Below, piece by piece: positions 25,363 through 33,808 of a DNA stretch of 64,000 nt. Source of the DNA: Myoxocephalus aenaeus (taxonomy: Eukaryota > Chordata > Actinopteri > Perciformes > Cottidae); assembly GCA_038501785.1 (NCBI GenBank), contig JBAMJR010000070.1:4890001-4954000 (forward strand), read 5' to 3'. How positions within the stretch are numbered: position 1 is the first letter of the stretch; every line of letters begins with the position of its first letter. The notes under the pieces were generated by a model, which saw nothing but the letters and a program-made list of their open reading frames with translations, did not search any database and had not been told where the DNA came from. Position numbers and translations under genes: made by a program.

Positions 25363-28300
25363 CAAATTTCCACGACTTATTATTTTCTCAGCACATTCTT
25401 TCTCCAGAATTTCTTTTTCTTCTTTTATTTGACCCCTATCCCTTTTTAACAGGATATCGGCGTTATCTTTCACTTTTCCTCCCCGTTGCCATAATGACGA
25501 GTTAGCGTTGCCAGAAGAAGAAGAACACCTCCTCCTCTTTACCGTTCACAAGTCAAACACAAACCGCGTGTGAATCGCAGGGTTTCGTTTAGCGTCGGAG
25601 GTTTCAGGATTCTGATTACAGGAGCGGCGGTGTTGCTCCGTGACCTTTTTTAGTTGTTAATCGCTACCCAGCTGCAGAATGCGTTGTTCTTCGGCCCACG
25701 CCGAGACCAAATACGATGTAATCCATAAAAATACCTCGCAGCATCTCGGAGCTCAATGCGCCACTTATAAATCGCTCGTTTTGTCCGATCCAACAAAAGA
25801 AAAGGCGAATTTCCTGCATTTTCTAACTTGATGGGAAAATGTTAAAGGGATTTTCCACCACATTCAGGAAAGCACGCAAAAGAAAAGTTTCCCTCTGTGC
25901 ACACAATCCAGATGGATAACGTGTCGCTCCAACATTTGAGAACTATTTGTTTCTCCGGGTTGTGGATCCGCAGCAGCAAAAGCACAAGATCCACACCGGA
26001 TAGACAGAATATTTGGCTCTAAGCCCCCCGAAGGCGCCGAATTATCAGCTGTGAGTACACAGTCTGGACAACGGTAATAACTAAATGTTCCCTCATTTAT
26101 TAGAGGATAACATGCACTATCTGCAGTATTTGGACGGTGACACGTTTTCTGTTGTTTTGACTTCTAAAGGAAACAATGTGTTGGATTCTAAAGGAAACAA
26201 TGTGTTGGATTCTAAAGGAAACAATGTGTTGGATTCTAAAGGAAACAATGTGTTGGATTCTAAAGGAAACAATGTGTTGGATTCTAAAGGAAACAATGTG
26301 TTGGATTCTAAAGGAAACAATGTGTTGGATTCTAAAGGAAACAATGTGTTTGTTGGATTCTAAAGGAAACAATGTGTTTGTTGGATTCTAAAGGAAACAA
26401 TGTGTTGGATTCTAAAGGAAACAATGTGTTTGTTGGATTCTAAAAGAAACAATGTGTTGGATTCTAAAGGAAACAATGTGTTGGATTCTAAAGGAAACAA
26501 TGTGTTTGTTGGATTCTAAAAGAAACAATGTGTTAGATTCTAAAGGAAACAATGTGTTGGATTCTAAAAGAAACAATGTGTTGGATTCTAAAGGAAACAA
26601 TGTGTTGGATTCTAAAGGAAACAATGTGTTTGTTGGATTCTAAAAGAAACAATGTGTTGGATTCTAAAGGAAACAATGTGTTGGATTCTAAAGGAAACAA
26701 TGTGTTTGTTGGATTCTAAAAGAAACAATGTGTTGGATTCTAAAAGAAACAATGTGTTGGATTCTAAAAGAAACAATGTGTTGGATTCTAAAGGAAACAA
26801 TGTGTTGGATTCTAAAGGAAACAATGTGTTAGATTCTAGATGAAACAATGTGTTGGATTCTAGATGAAACAATGTGTTTGTTGGATTCTAAAAGAAACAA
26901 TGTGTTGGATTCTAAAAGAAACAATGTGTTGGATTCTAAAAGAAACAATGTGTTGGATTCTAAAAGAAACAATGTGTTGGATTCTAAAGGAAACAATGTG
27001 TTTGTTGGATTCTAAAGGAAACAATGTGTTTGTTGGATTCTAAAGGAAACAATGTGTTGGATTCTAAAGGAAACAATGTGTTAGATTCTAGATGAAACAA
27101 TGTGTTGGATTCTAGATGAAACAATGTGTTTGTTGGATTCTAAAAGAAACAATGTGTTGGATTCTAAAAGAAACAATGTGTTGGATTCTAAAGGAAACAA
27201 TGTGTTGGATTCTAAAGGAAACAATGTGTTGGATTCTAAAGGAAACAATGTGTTGGATTCTAAAGGAAACAATGTGTTGGATTCTAAAGGAAACAATGTG
27301 TTGGATTCTAAAGGAAACAATGTGTTGGATTCTAGATGAAACAATGTGTTTGTTGGATTCTAAAAGAAACAATGTGTTGGATTCTAAAGGAAACAATGTG
27401 TTGGATTCTAAAAGAAACAATGTGTTGGATTCTAAAGGAAACAATGTGTTGGATTCTAAAGGAAACAATGTGTTGGATTCTAAAGGAAACAATGTGTTTG
27501 TTAGATTATAAAGGAAACAATGTGTTTGATTCTAAAGGAAACAATGTGTTGGATTCTAAAGGAAACAATGTGTTGGATTCTAAAGGAAACAATGTGTGTG
27601 TTAGATTCTAAAGGAAACAATGTGTTGGATTCTAAAGGAAACAATGTGTTGGATTCTAAAGGAAACAATGTGTTTGTTAGATACTAAATGAAACAATGTG
27701 TGAGGCTCGGCTTTCGGGTGTTTGAGGATCCACACAGAGCAAACTGGAAGTTGTTTTTATTAATGTTCCTTCCGAGGTTAGTGGAGGAGTTATTGTGTTT
27801 CTACCCTCTTCAGACGGGACTTGAGTCTCTTAAGCTGCTGAAGCTTCAGCGGGGAACGTACAAGTAACTTAGGCAGAGACAATATAATGTGTCTCTGTGT
27901 AATAAACAACTTTTACATATTGTTTTTATGATTATTATTAATAACATTCAGGCACAGGTCCTCTACTCTCCATCACAGGCTGACTTTAAAACTTCCACCG
28001 GGGACAAAGTATTGAGCGGACCGGTTTATTATTTTGTTGAGGTTTGCACGGTCATGGTCAGCGACCGGAAAAACTGCACAGTCTCAGCGAGTTGGACTCA
28101 AACCACCGGGGCCTCTTGCGATGCGTGCCGCTTTTTAAATTGAAGTGTGCAGTGGAAAAAAAGCCAGTGATGTAAACACTTAATGGAAAATTACCTGAGC
28201 TCTAAATAACAAAGTGACAAAAACAGCGCTGCCCGCTGGGTCGAATCCTGCTGCCGTGGCGGGAAGCCAAAGCCGGTCGCCTCCAAACGGGGATGAGTTT

Positions 28301-28435
28301 AAGGATTAAATTCAGCTTTTATTGCTTATCCGGCTTCTCTCCGTTTGATATAATCGCAAGTTATAGAGCAAAAGACTTTTGGAGATGTCGTCTTGTTCTC
28401 TCGGAATTTATTACGGGCACGTTTGAACTTTTTGC

Positions 28436-28494
<59 letters not shown>

Positions 28495-29802
28495 CGCACA
28501 GAATAAATGATTAACGGATCAACTGAAGAATTTATCAGAAGATTAATTGGTCGTTAGAATAATTGTCAGAGAGAGAGAGAGAAAAACACTAATTTGATTC
28601 ATTAATTTTCTAAATTAATTAGCAGCAGTTTGGATAAAAGAATAATTGTTTGTGTCGTTTTTTTTAGTTTTTTTTTTACCTAAGAATGCTGATTCCAGTT
28701 GCTCAAATGTGTATTTTGATGGTTTTTCTAAGTCGACACATTGACGCTTGTAAACTCAAGACCTCTTTGTTTTTGACTCGTTTGCACGTTTCACTACTTC
28801 CTGTCATATTTAGGAGCACATTGTTTTTTTTGTTTTTTTCCTAGCTCATGAAAGGTTGACATTCTGGAGAAGCAGCTGCACGTGCAGTACCAACAATGGC
28901 CACCAGGGCCGGCTCATAAGAAGGTGTTGTGGGGATTCAGTCCAAAAATAGCAAATGTCTTCAAAAGAGGTTGAAGCACCTTTTCTAAACCCTCACTGAA
29001 TCCACACAGACACGTTGTTGTGTTTTGGTCCAAAACTTGAGTTTTTGTGGCTCCGGCCAAGTTGGCATTCAGCAGAAAAACCCAAAACGGAGACTTCAGA
29101 ACTTCCCCACCCCCACTCTTTTGGAAACTAACGGCCGACGTCGCCAACGCTGCATTCATTCTCTCTTCCAGTCATCGACAAGTAGCAGCATTTGTCAGCC
29201 GTGAGTTGAGCGCTGGCAATCGTCCGTTTTCTATTTCGAGCTTTCAAAGCAGCGTGAGACCCAAAAAAAAAAAAAAAAAAACGTGTGTTTGATCGTCTGC
29301 TATCCGACCGCAGGGGGAAGCGAGTTCCTCCGTCTCCTACACGTTAACATCCCGTCCGCTTGTGTCCGACTTTGTTTTCCTTTCACCTCCGCCGCCACGC
29401 GACGCGACGCCATCTTTCTGCGGCTCTCGTCATGATGTCATCAGATCTCTCGGCTTCATCTTTTAGTAATGCGGTCGCGACACGAGGGCGACGTTTGACA
29501 TTTGACCTGGGCGACAGCGTGAAAACTACAGTCTGTGCAGTTTTGAGCCCTAGTTGGAGACTGACCTTGTCTCTTCACCCCCTTCCTCTCTCTCTCTCTC
29601 TCTTTATCTGTTCTCCTTGGTCGACCCCTCTCTGTTTCCTCCCCCGCTCTTTCTCTCTCTCCCTGTACCAGATAACTTCCCGCAGATGGCTCATCAGAAG
29701 CGCTTCATCGAGCGGAAATACAGACAGGAGCTGAAGGAGATGAGACGAGAGCGGGAGCGGCAGGAGAAGGAGACCGACGAGCCGGAGGAATCCAGGAAGT
29801 GA
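5513..29802 (+). CDS. drosha: drosha, 3' part: ribonuclease III, eight exons
   Basis: This gene encodes Drosha, the nuclear RNase III that cuts primary microRNA hairpins as the catalytic subunit of Microprocessor, with DGCR8 as partner. The eight exons are 158, 106, 142, 83, 104, 93, 47 and 131 bp. They join in frame through GT-AG introns to give 287 residues plus a TGA stop, compared with 1374 residues in the human protein. Local residues 54-67 (GHNQRMEFLGDSIM) are the RNase III signature of the second catalytic domain. E60, D64, D132 and E135 align with the metal-binding acidic residues of bacterial RNase III. Residues of about 175-244 form the dsRNA-binding domain, which ends in an alanine-rich helix (QQAEMGAAMDALEK). 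The tail is a charged, Glu/Arg-rich helix. No stop or frameshift interrupts it. The N-terminal Pro/Arg-Ser region, the central domain and the first RNase III domain lie to the left of the window. Confidence 0.97.
7693..8208. repeat. Interspersed fish repeat, about 0.5 kb
   Basis: It runs from CCATAGACTGTATAAGAAG to GCAGAACCGGAGGTT. Internal landmarks are CTAAATGAACATCATGCTGT, GACTTGAAACTAGAGATTGA and a partly duplicated module (AGAGAGAATGCAGCTT at two sites about 60 bp apart). I know this arrangement as a recurrent intronic repeat in spiny-rayed fishes. It contains no open frame, and its class is unknown to me. Confidence 0.55.
8410..8435. repeat. (GAT)n triplet run
   Basis: About eight uninterrupted ATG/GAT triplets inside a drosha intron. 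Confidence 0.9.
9978..10015 (+). other. Perfect 14-bp intronic hairpin
   Basis: GTATATATACCTCC at 9978-9991 is exactly reverse-complementary to GGAGGTATATATAC at 10002-10015. A 10-base loop (CTGCTTGTCA) separates them. Pairing does not continue beyond the 14 bp, so the stem is well below the roughly 33 bp of a normal primary microRNA. It may simply be a chance palindrome in TA-rich sequence. Confidence 0.6.
10626..10731 (+). CDS. drosha: drosha exon: RNase III signature
   Basis: The exon follows CTCTTGTCCAG and precedes GTAAGA. Its first base completes Leu53, and it then encodes GHNQRMEFLGDSIMQL and HFPDHHEGHLT (residues 54-88). It carries two of the acidic metal ligands, E60 and D64, of the domain that cuts the 5' strand of the hairpin. 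The exon ends on a codon boundary. Confidence 0.97.
10979..11696. mobile_element. Nested hAT element with 8-bp target duplication
   Basis: The element proper is 10987-11688 (702 bp). It starts TAGTGACGTGTCGG and ends so that its inverse reads TAGTGATGGGAATTCCGG. It is flanked by CCGTCTAC (10979-10986) and CTGTCTAC (11689-11696), an 8-bp duplication with one mismatch. Both ends carry repeated GAGCCGG/CGGCTCT subterminal motifs, typical of hAT ends. A decayed transposase C-terminus lies at 11197-11307. It is an internal deletion derivative. Confidence 0.8.
11197..11307 (+). pseudogene. hAT transposase C-terminal relic
   Basis: One frame reads SVPSERMFSNRADH, then an in-frame TAA, then EKKQDQPSQLRHLVFLHVNL. 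The PSER-FS motif followed by a hydrophobic VFLHVNL end matches the C-terminal dimerisation region of hAT transposases, which typically has an S-ERxFS motif and ends with LxFLxxN. The internal stop and the absence of the catalytic and zinc-finger regions show it is dead. It sits just inside the 3' half of the nested element, where a full-length parent would end its gene. Confidence 0.6.
12484..12517. repeat. (GT)n microsatellite
   Basis: An uninterrupted run of 17 GT units in a drosha intron. Confidence 0.95.
12873..12907. repeat. (GT)n microsatellite
   Basis: An uninterrupted run of about 17 GT units in a drosha intron. Confidence 0.95.
13330..13471 (+). CDS. drosha: drosha exon: RNase III domain b core
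   Basis: The exon starts after TTTCCGCAG and ends before GTATGT. It encodes residues 89-135, including SSLVNNRTQAKVAEELGMQE and TKTLADLLE, plus the first base of Ser136. D132 and E135 align with the second pair of metal-binding acids. E135 is the position equivalent to the commonly mutated catalytic glutamate of the human domain. Confidence 0.97.
13472..15602 (+). other. drosha: drosha intron, 2.1 kb
   Basis: I see no exon. It contains an AT-rich block at about 14410-14520 (TTTA and TATA runs), a (GT)n tract at 14862-14895, and a poly-C tract that forms the polypyrimidine stretch ahead of the next exon. Confidence 0.8.
15603..15685 (+). CDS. drosha: drosha exon: end of RNase III domain b
   Basis: The exon starts after a C-rich tract ending GTCTGCAG and ends before GTGAGG. 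It encodes residues 136-163, including SFIAALYIDKDLEYVHTFM and CFFPRLK. These are the closing helices of the second RNase III domain. It ends on a codon boundary. Confidence 0.96.
15686..17178 (+). other. drosha: drosha intron, 1.5 kb
   Basis: Apart from a poly-C run after the donor, a poly-G run near 17003 and a (GT)n tract at 17131-17154, I see nothing recognisable. Confidence 0.75.
17179..17282 (+). CDS. drosha: drosha exon: linker and start of dsRBD
   Basis: The exon starts after TGTCGTAG and ends before GTAAGA. It encodes EFILNQDWNDPKSQLQQC and LRTEGKEPDIPLY (residues 164-197) plus two bases of Lys198. The SQLQQC segment is the first helix of the double-stranded RNA-binding domain. Confidence 0.96.
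17541..18232. repeat. Complex minisatellite, CTAACTATTTCA family
   Basis: About 0.7 kb is built from variants of one AT-rich unit of about 34 bp, seen as CATCCATTTACCCATTCATT plus CTAGCTAACTATTT. It alternates with shorter units containing CAACTATTTATCCTTTACTT. The order of long and short units suggests block duplications. No frame stays open. Confidence 0.85.
18258..18321. repeat. (AT)n microsatellite, 64 bp
   Basis: A perfect TA dinucleotide run following the minisatellite. Confidence 0.95.
19440..19560 (-). repeat. Dispersed fish repeat with tRNA-like segment
   Basis: CTCAAGGACACTTCGACATG is followed by GAGGGATCGAACCGCCGACC and by CCTGAGGCCC. On the minus strand this gives AGGTCGGCGGTTCGATCCCT, which resembles a tRNA T-arm (GGTTCGATCC). 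I recognise it as a widespread fish repeat with tRNA resemblance. No cloverleaf can be completed, so it is not annotated as a tRNA gene. Confidence 0.5.
19852..19896. repeat. (CA)n microsatellite
   Basis: A run of 22 CA units in a drosha intron. Confidence 0.95.
20906..20998 (+). CDS. drosha: drosha exon: dsRBD beta strands
   Basis: The exon starts after GAATTCGCAG and ends before GTGAGT. Its first base completes Lys198. It encodes TLQTVGPSHARTYTVAVYFK and GERIGCGKGP, the three-stranded sheet of the dsRNA-binding fold. The last two bases (AG) combine with C of the next exon to give Ser229. Confidence 0.97.
20999..21990 (+). other. drosha: drosha intron, 1.0 kb
   Basis: It contains a (CA)n tract at 21487-21523, a CAGCAGCAG run near 21263 and two A/T homopolymer blocks. 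I see nothing else. Confidence 0.75.
21991..22037 (+). CDS. drosha: drosha micro-exon: last dsRBD helix
   Basis: This 47-bp exon follows TCTAATCTAG and precedes GTGAGT. With the flanking split codons it gives SIQQAEMGAAMDALEK, the alanine-rich second helix of the dsRNA-binding domain. It is too short for simple open-frame detection and is recognised by family knowledge and by phase agreement on both sides. Confidence 0.95.
22364..22438. repeat. (GT)n microsatellite, 75 bp
   Basis: About 37 uninterrupted GT units, one of the two longest dinucleotide runs in the window. Confidence 0.97.
26162..27702. repeat. 24-bp minisatellite, 62 units
   Basis: The unit is GGATTCTAAAGGAAACAATG followed by TGTT. 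Counting AACAATGTG cores gives 62 units over 1.54 kb. Variant classes are a G-to-A change (TAAAAG), a TAGATG variant and about a dozen 28-bp units with an extra TGTT. The TAGATG-plus-long-unit combination recurs at 26861, 27113 and 27333, which indicates block duplication on top of unit duplication. Because 24 is divisible by three, all frames stay open over long stretches and give spurious repetitive proteins. The array lies wholly inside the last drosha intron. Confidence 0.97.
28440..28491. repeat. (AT)n microsatellite
   Basis: A perfect AT run of about 26 units in the last drosha intron. Confidence 0.95.
29672..29802 (+). CDS. drosha: drosha terminal exon
   Basis: The exon starts after CCCTGTACCAG. 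Its first two bases complete Tyr245. It encodes YNFPQMAHQKRFIERKYRQE and LKEMRRERERQEKETDEPEE, then SRK and a TGA stop at 29800-29802. The segment is a basic and acidic helix after the dsRNA-binding domain, the usual C-terminus of vertebrate Drosha. Confidence 0.97.
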
Positions 29803-30315
29803 CAGCGCCTCTATTTTTTTGGGGGGGGGGCGGCCCAATCACGAGCCACATCGAGGAGCCCCGCCCCCTCCCCCCGACTGCACATGTGGCAGCCGTCCAT
29901 GCGAGAGTCGGTCCAATACAGACATGTTAGTTTAGCGCTGATGACTGACTCCCCCAAAGTTCTAGCTAAACATGGACGGACCACAGGTGAGGGTTAGTCA
30001 AGACCAGATTTAGGGTGACATTTGTTTGGTGTGACAGAAGAAGTAGGAATGAAGCGAGAGGCCGTCATGTTTTTATGCTGTTTAGTACTGCAGCGCTTGT
30101 CAGAGGTGGCCTTATGTTGTCTTATGTTTATGTTTGTTGCCTGATCTTTAAATACGGAGTTGTCTTTTTAAAATCCAAAACCACAGCAGGAGTTACCACA
30201 ACGTTACGCACACGTAATACAAACAAATAAATAAAAGACGTGTTTTTAAACGGAATGCTAAATAAAAGAAACCATCCAATCTAATATTGTAAATAAAGTT
30301 TCACATCAACAGTCG
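29803..30315 (+). other. drosha: drosha 3' UTR with proximal poly(A) signals
   Basis: The 3' UTR follows the TGA stop directly. AATAAA occurs at 30226-30231, 30230-30235, 30261-30266 and 30292-30297, then a T/G-rich stretch begins (GTTTTTGTTTTTTTTGGGGG near 30327). That is a good cleavage-site context. The end point is inferred. Distal signals at 31975 and 32097 could serve a longer form. Confidence 0.6.
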
Positions 30316-31953
30316 GGAAAATGCGTTTTTGTTTTTTTTGGGGGGAGAGAATTCATTGTAATCTGCTAAAAGGCCTAATCTAGAAGTAGAAGAGTCAATT
30401 ATATTCAATTGCTATAATGTCACCATCTGTCTCACATCTGCCACTCATCCTCTAATAATCAAAATGAGATTTTCTTCTTCTTTTTTTTTTTTTTTAAAGC
30501 TCTCTCCAAATCCGATTGGCTGTCTGACGGATCTTAATTATAGATTGTCTAATTAACAATTTCCTCAGCTCCGTAGCCTCTGGATCCAGCTATTTAACAA
30601 CGGCCGTCGTATGAATTACTACCCGACGCGTGGAGTTGAGTCTTTTGTGCCGAGATTTATTGTAGATTCATAAATACCTGTGAGGAACGGCACGGTTCTG
30701 GCTCCGCCCGCCCGTGGCTGCTTTCACATTCCAGATATATGAAAGTAAAATGATCCTTCATGAGCAGAAGATTAGAGGGAGAGGGAGTCCAAGTGTTTGG
30801 GGAAGAACACCTCACAAAGAAGATTTTTAAAGATATTTAATTGTGTCATATAAATATTCAGTACAAAATATCACGTTTTACAAAGCAGATTGATGGGCGG
30901 CCGATGATGCGGGGCCCCGTTACACTACCGCAACCTCTCGGGGGTTGTTTCTATACGTCGACAAAACGCCACTGCTCAATCACATTGTCACCAACATAAT
31001 ATACCGTAGTAGTAGTAGTAGTAGTGGCGGACCGCGTCTACACATCAACAACCACGGATCTACTGTATCTGGAGAAAAGAGGACATCGGCGTCGCCATCG
31101 AGAAGAAGAAAGAAAGAAAGAAAAATGGCGCCGTCTGCTTCCGTCTTCCTGGTGGAAGAGCAGACGGTGAAGCGGTGAGGACCGGAGGAGGGAAGCGCTT
31201 CACGTTTGGGGAAGCAGGTGTTTCTCGAGGGGAAGTGAAGGGTTTCCAAAGCCCGTTAAATGCGTATTATAGCGACGGTCTTAAAGGGCCACGCACGGCG
31301 GCGGCTAATAAACAAAGCCGCCGCCGCCGCCGTCGTCCGTGCTCTTGTTATTACCGCTTCCAAATGTCTGATAAATGTCAAGTCTCTTCTCCGCTTGGCC
31401 TTTTGCTCAAAGCGAGGGCAGAGCTCGTTTTGAGCCTCAAACCTGTATTTAAAAAAAAACTGTGTTTTCCTAGTTGAACAAAAACAAAAACAAAAAAAAG
31501 TAATTCGATAGTGTTTTGTGTGTTTCTTTCCTTTTATAACGCCGCTGTGTGTTCCGGCTGCAGGACAATGTGTTTGACCTTCTCTGGGAGCCGAGGACAC
31601 ACCTCTGGGTTTTAAGAGCCTGATTCGACACCGCTCAAAAGGTCAGGTGCCCCTTGATAAGCCCCGCCCCCTCCCTTTTTTTTTTTTTTATGGAAAAGGC
31701 TGTTCGTCCCTCAGGAAATCAGTTTGGCGAACACCGGCGTCACGTTCCGACACTAATGAAGGGCATGGAGCGGTGCGGGGGAGTGGGAGGAGGTTTCAAG
31801 GAAAATACTGGTGTTCTTTGCTTCTTCTTTTTTGGCACATTTCCACCGACTGCTATGTTACATTATTATACATTCGACTGAGCCTTGAGCCAAGTGTGAG
31901 AGAAACTGAATGCTGTGTGTGTAATGTGATGCATTTAAATGGTTATTTAGACT
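30316..31953. other. Gap between convergent genes
   Basis: This is mostly unique sequence. I see a poly-T run at 30481-30495, a TAG triplet run near 31006-31024, CCG triplets near 31319-31334 and poly-T at 31677-31689. No open frame has recognisable homology. The best-looking short frames (31175-31477, 31647-31979) have low-complexity composition and are not called as genes. Confidence 0.6.
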
Positions 31954-31980
31954 TTTATTTATTTCTAACCCCCAAATAAA
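31954..31980. other. Opposed poly(A) signals between drosha and cdh6
   Basis: On the minus strand AATAAA is present at 31959-31954 and 31963-31958, suited to ending cdh6. On the plus strand AATAAA is at 31975-31980, suited to a long drosha 3' UTR. All lie within 27 bp. Use of either is inferred, not shown. Confidence 0.4.
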
Positions 31981-33299
31981 GTAAATCTTTTTTTCTCACT
32001 GCTTTTTTTTTAAATTAAGGCAACTTTTTTTGTATTCATACTTTGTATAGACTTTGTCCATATAGCTTGTATACTTCATGTGACGAAACAGAGTATAATA
32101 AATCTAAATCCCAAACGTACGAAGGAAATAAAATAAAATTGCATGATTAATTTTGATGGTAGCGTTTCATCCGACTCTTAATTTGATGACGTCGTTTCAA
32201 GCTCAGTGGCGTCACGTCGGCTGTGGGAGTGAATGTGACTCGTGAGCGTCGTTTACACGCCGCCGTGGTCGAGATGAACCAAAAAAAAGAAAGAAAAAAA
32301 TCCAACGAGACCAGTATTTTCCTCTCACTGAGCCTGGTGCGCATTAGATTGTAGGATTTGTATCAGTGTATTTTAGAAAATAACATATTGTGTGTGTGTG
32401 TGTGTACTTCATTTTTCAGAAAAAAAAAAAAATCTGAAGACATTCGGCTCAATAAAGAAATATTTGGTATTTGGCTCACTTCACAGCGAATGCTCAAAGC
32501 TGGATGGTGACTGAAAAAATCAGATACGACAAAAAAAAAAAAAAAAAAAGACTAACTGGTGTGTTTTTCGGAACATTTGTTGCGGCCATGAATTCCATAT
32601 TTATCTCCCACGGCGACACACATATCATGATATCATCCAATCAGTTTCCACCTTTTTTCCTGGCACTTCTGGCTCGAGCCAACGGACAACCGGTGCGAGG
32701 GGGATCATTTCGGACGATTTGAAATCCCTAAAAAAAAACACTGTACAGCGTATTGTATCATGTTACCGTACGTACACAAGCAAAGATAGAACTCACAATA
32801 TGCAGCATGTCTTTTTGTCCCAGAAACACTGAAAAATACATCGCCGTACGTGTTGGTTTACAAAGCTGCTTGTTGAAGAGTCCGCCGCACGCAGCTTTGA
32901 AAAAAAAAAAAAAAAAACAAGAAAATAAAAATACCGGCATAGATATATTTGGGCCTCATGTACACTCCATATACACCAAAAAAAAAAAAAGAAGTCTCGA
33001 CACAAAGTATCTTTTCACTGCACCCCGGCAACAAACAAAAAAAAAAAACGCAACTAACACTGACTGGACACACGAAGCTCTACGTCTGGTCGCCGGAGGG
33101 TCGGCGGGGTGGTGAGCGGTGGCGGCGAAAAAAGAGCATGTGGACAAACGGCGCTCAGTTTTTTCGGGTCCTTTTTTTCTTCCCCACGCCACGCAACATG
33201 CACCAACAATTTGCCCCCGGGGGAAAAAAAGAAAGTCTTTTTTTAAAACCGTGTTTTCATTTCACTTTTCTTTTTTTTCTTCCTCTCTCCGGGCTCTCG
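31964..33299 (-). other. cdh6: cdh6 3' UTR (extent inferred)
   Basis: This region lies 3' of the cdh6 stop at 33302-33300. It contains many T-rich or A-rich homopolymers (32531-32549, 32899-32917, 32979-32991) and a short GT run at 32390. The nearest minus-strand AATAAA I can place is at about 31960, which gives a 3' UTR of about 1.3 kb. A plus-strand AATAAA at 32097 is also present. Confidence 0.45.
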
Positions 33300-33808
33300 T
33301 TAGGAATCCCTGTCGCTGTCGTCGTCGCCGCCGTACATGTCCGCCAGCTTCTTGAACCGCGGTCCCCACTCGCTCAGGTAGTTGTAGTCCTGGTCGCCGT
33401 CGGTGGTGGCCGACTCCAGCGAGCTGAGGGACTCGGCCACGGAGCCGTTGCCCTCGTAGGCGTAGGTGGCCAGGGAGTCGTACGGCGGCGCCGTCGGGTC
33501 GCCGTCGTTGTCCTGCAGCCGCTGGTTGATGAAGTCCCTCACGTCCCCGTTGTGGTCCCGGATCGGAGGGGGCGCGGGCCGCCGGACCGCCGGCGGGTAG
33601 AAGGTCTCGGGCACGATGTCCCGCCGCTGCTTGCTCTCCTCGATGGCCTCCGGGTTGCGCAGCGTGCCGATATCGAAGGCCTGCGTGTCCTCCTCTCCGC
33701 CGCCTTCGTCGTTGTAGCTGACGACGTTGTCTCTGACGTCCTCTTTGGAGATGATCAGAGGCTCCTTCTTCCTCTGTCTCCTCAGGGCCGCGAACAGCAC
33801 CACGATCA
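33300..33808 (-). CDS. cdh6: cdh6 terminal exon: cytoplasmic domain
   Basis: The exon follows a minus-strand acceptor TTGCCCCCGCAG and ends with TAA. It encodes the end of the membrane helix (IVVLFAALRRQRKKEPLI), a juxtamembrane segment with SYNDEGGGEEDTQAFDIGTL (p120-catenin region) and the beta-catenin-binding C-terminus, with PTAPPYDSLATYAYEG and WGPRFKKLADMYGG. A Pro-rich insert (PPAVRRPAPPPI) replaces the shorter linker I recall in mammals. Plus-strand open frames over this exon are antisense shadows. Confidence 0.96.

Larger units (their letters stand above)
22038..29671 (+). other. drosha: drosha last intron, 7.6 kb, with large minisatellite
   Basis: This is the longest drosha intron in the window. 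It carries a CA run (22052-22070), a 75-bp GT run, several homopolymers of 15 or more bases, a (GT)n run near 25341, the 24-bp minisatellite (26162-27702) and an AT run. The 22.85-23.55 kb part is unusually free of simple repeats and has TAATTA-type motifs (for example TTAATTAATTACTTGTGG near 23471). It could be a conserved non-coding element, but nothing in the sequence proves it. I see no exon. Confidence 0.75.

Noticed and set aside
26085..27611. Long repetitive open frames on both strands (NVLDSKGN, CWILKETM and FPLESNTL repeats)
   Set aside because: They arise because the minisatellite unit is 24 bp, a multiple of three. There are no splice, start or family signals, and the frames break at every 28-bp variant.
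28896..28930. Possible hAT terminus CCAGGGCCGGCTC
   Set aside because: Only one end is visible, and no inverse end or target duplication was found within the intron.
31647..31979. Plus-strand open frame of 110 codons ending near an AATAAA
   Set aside because: It has poly-Phe from poly-T, no family resemblance and no upstream promoter evidence. It is more likely distal drosha 3' UTR or intergenic DNA.
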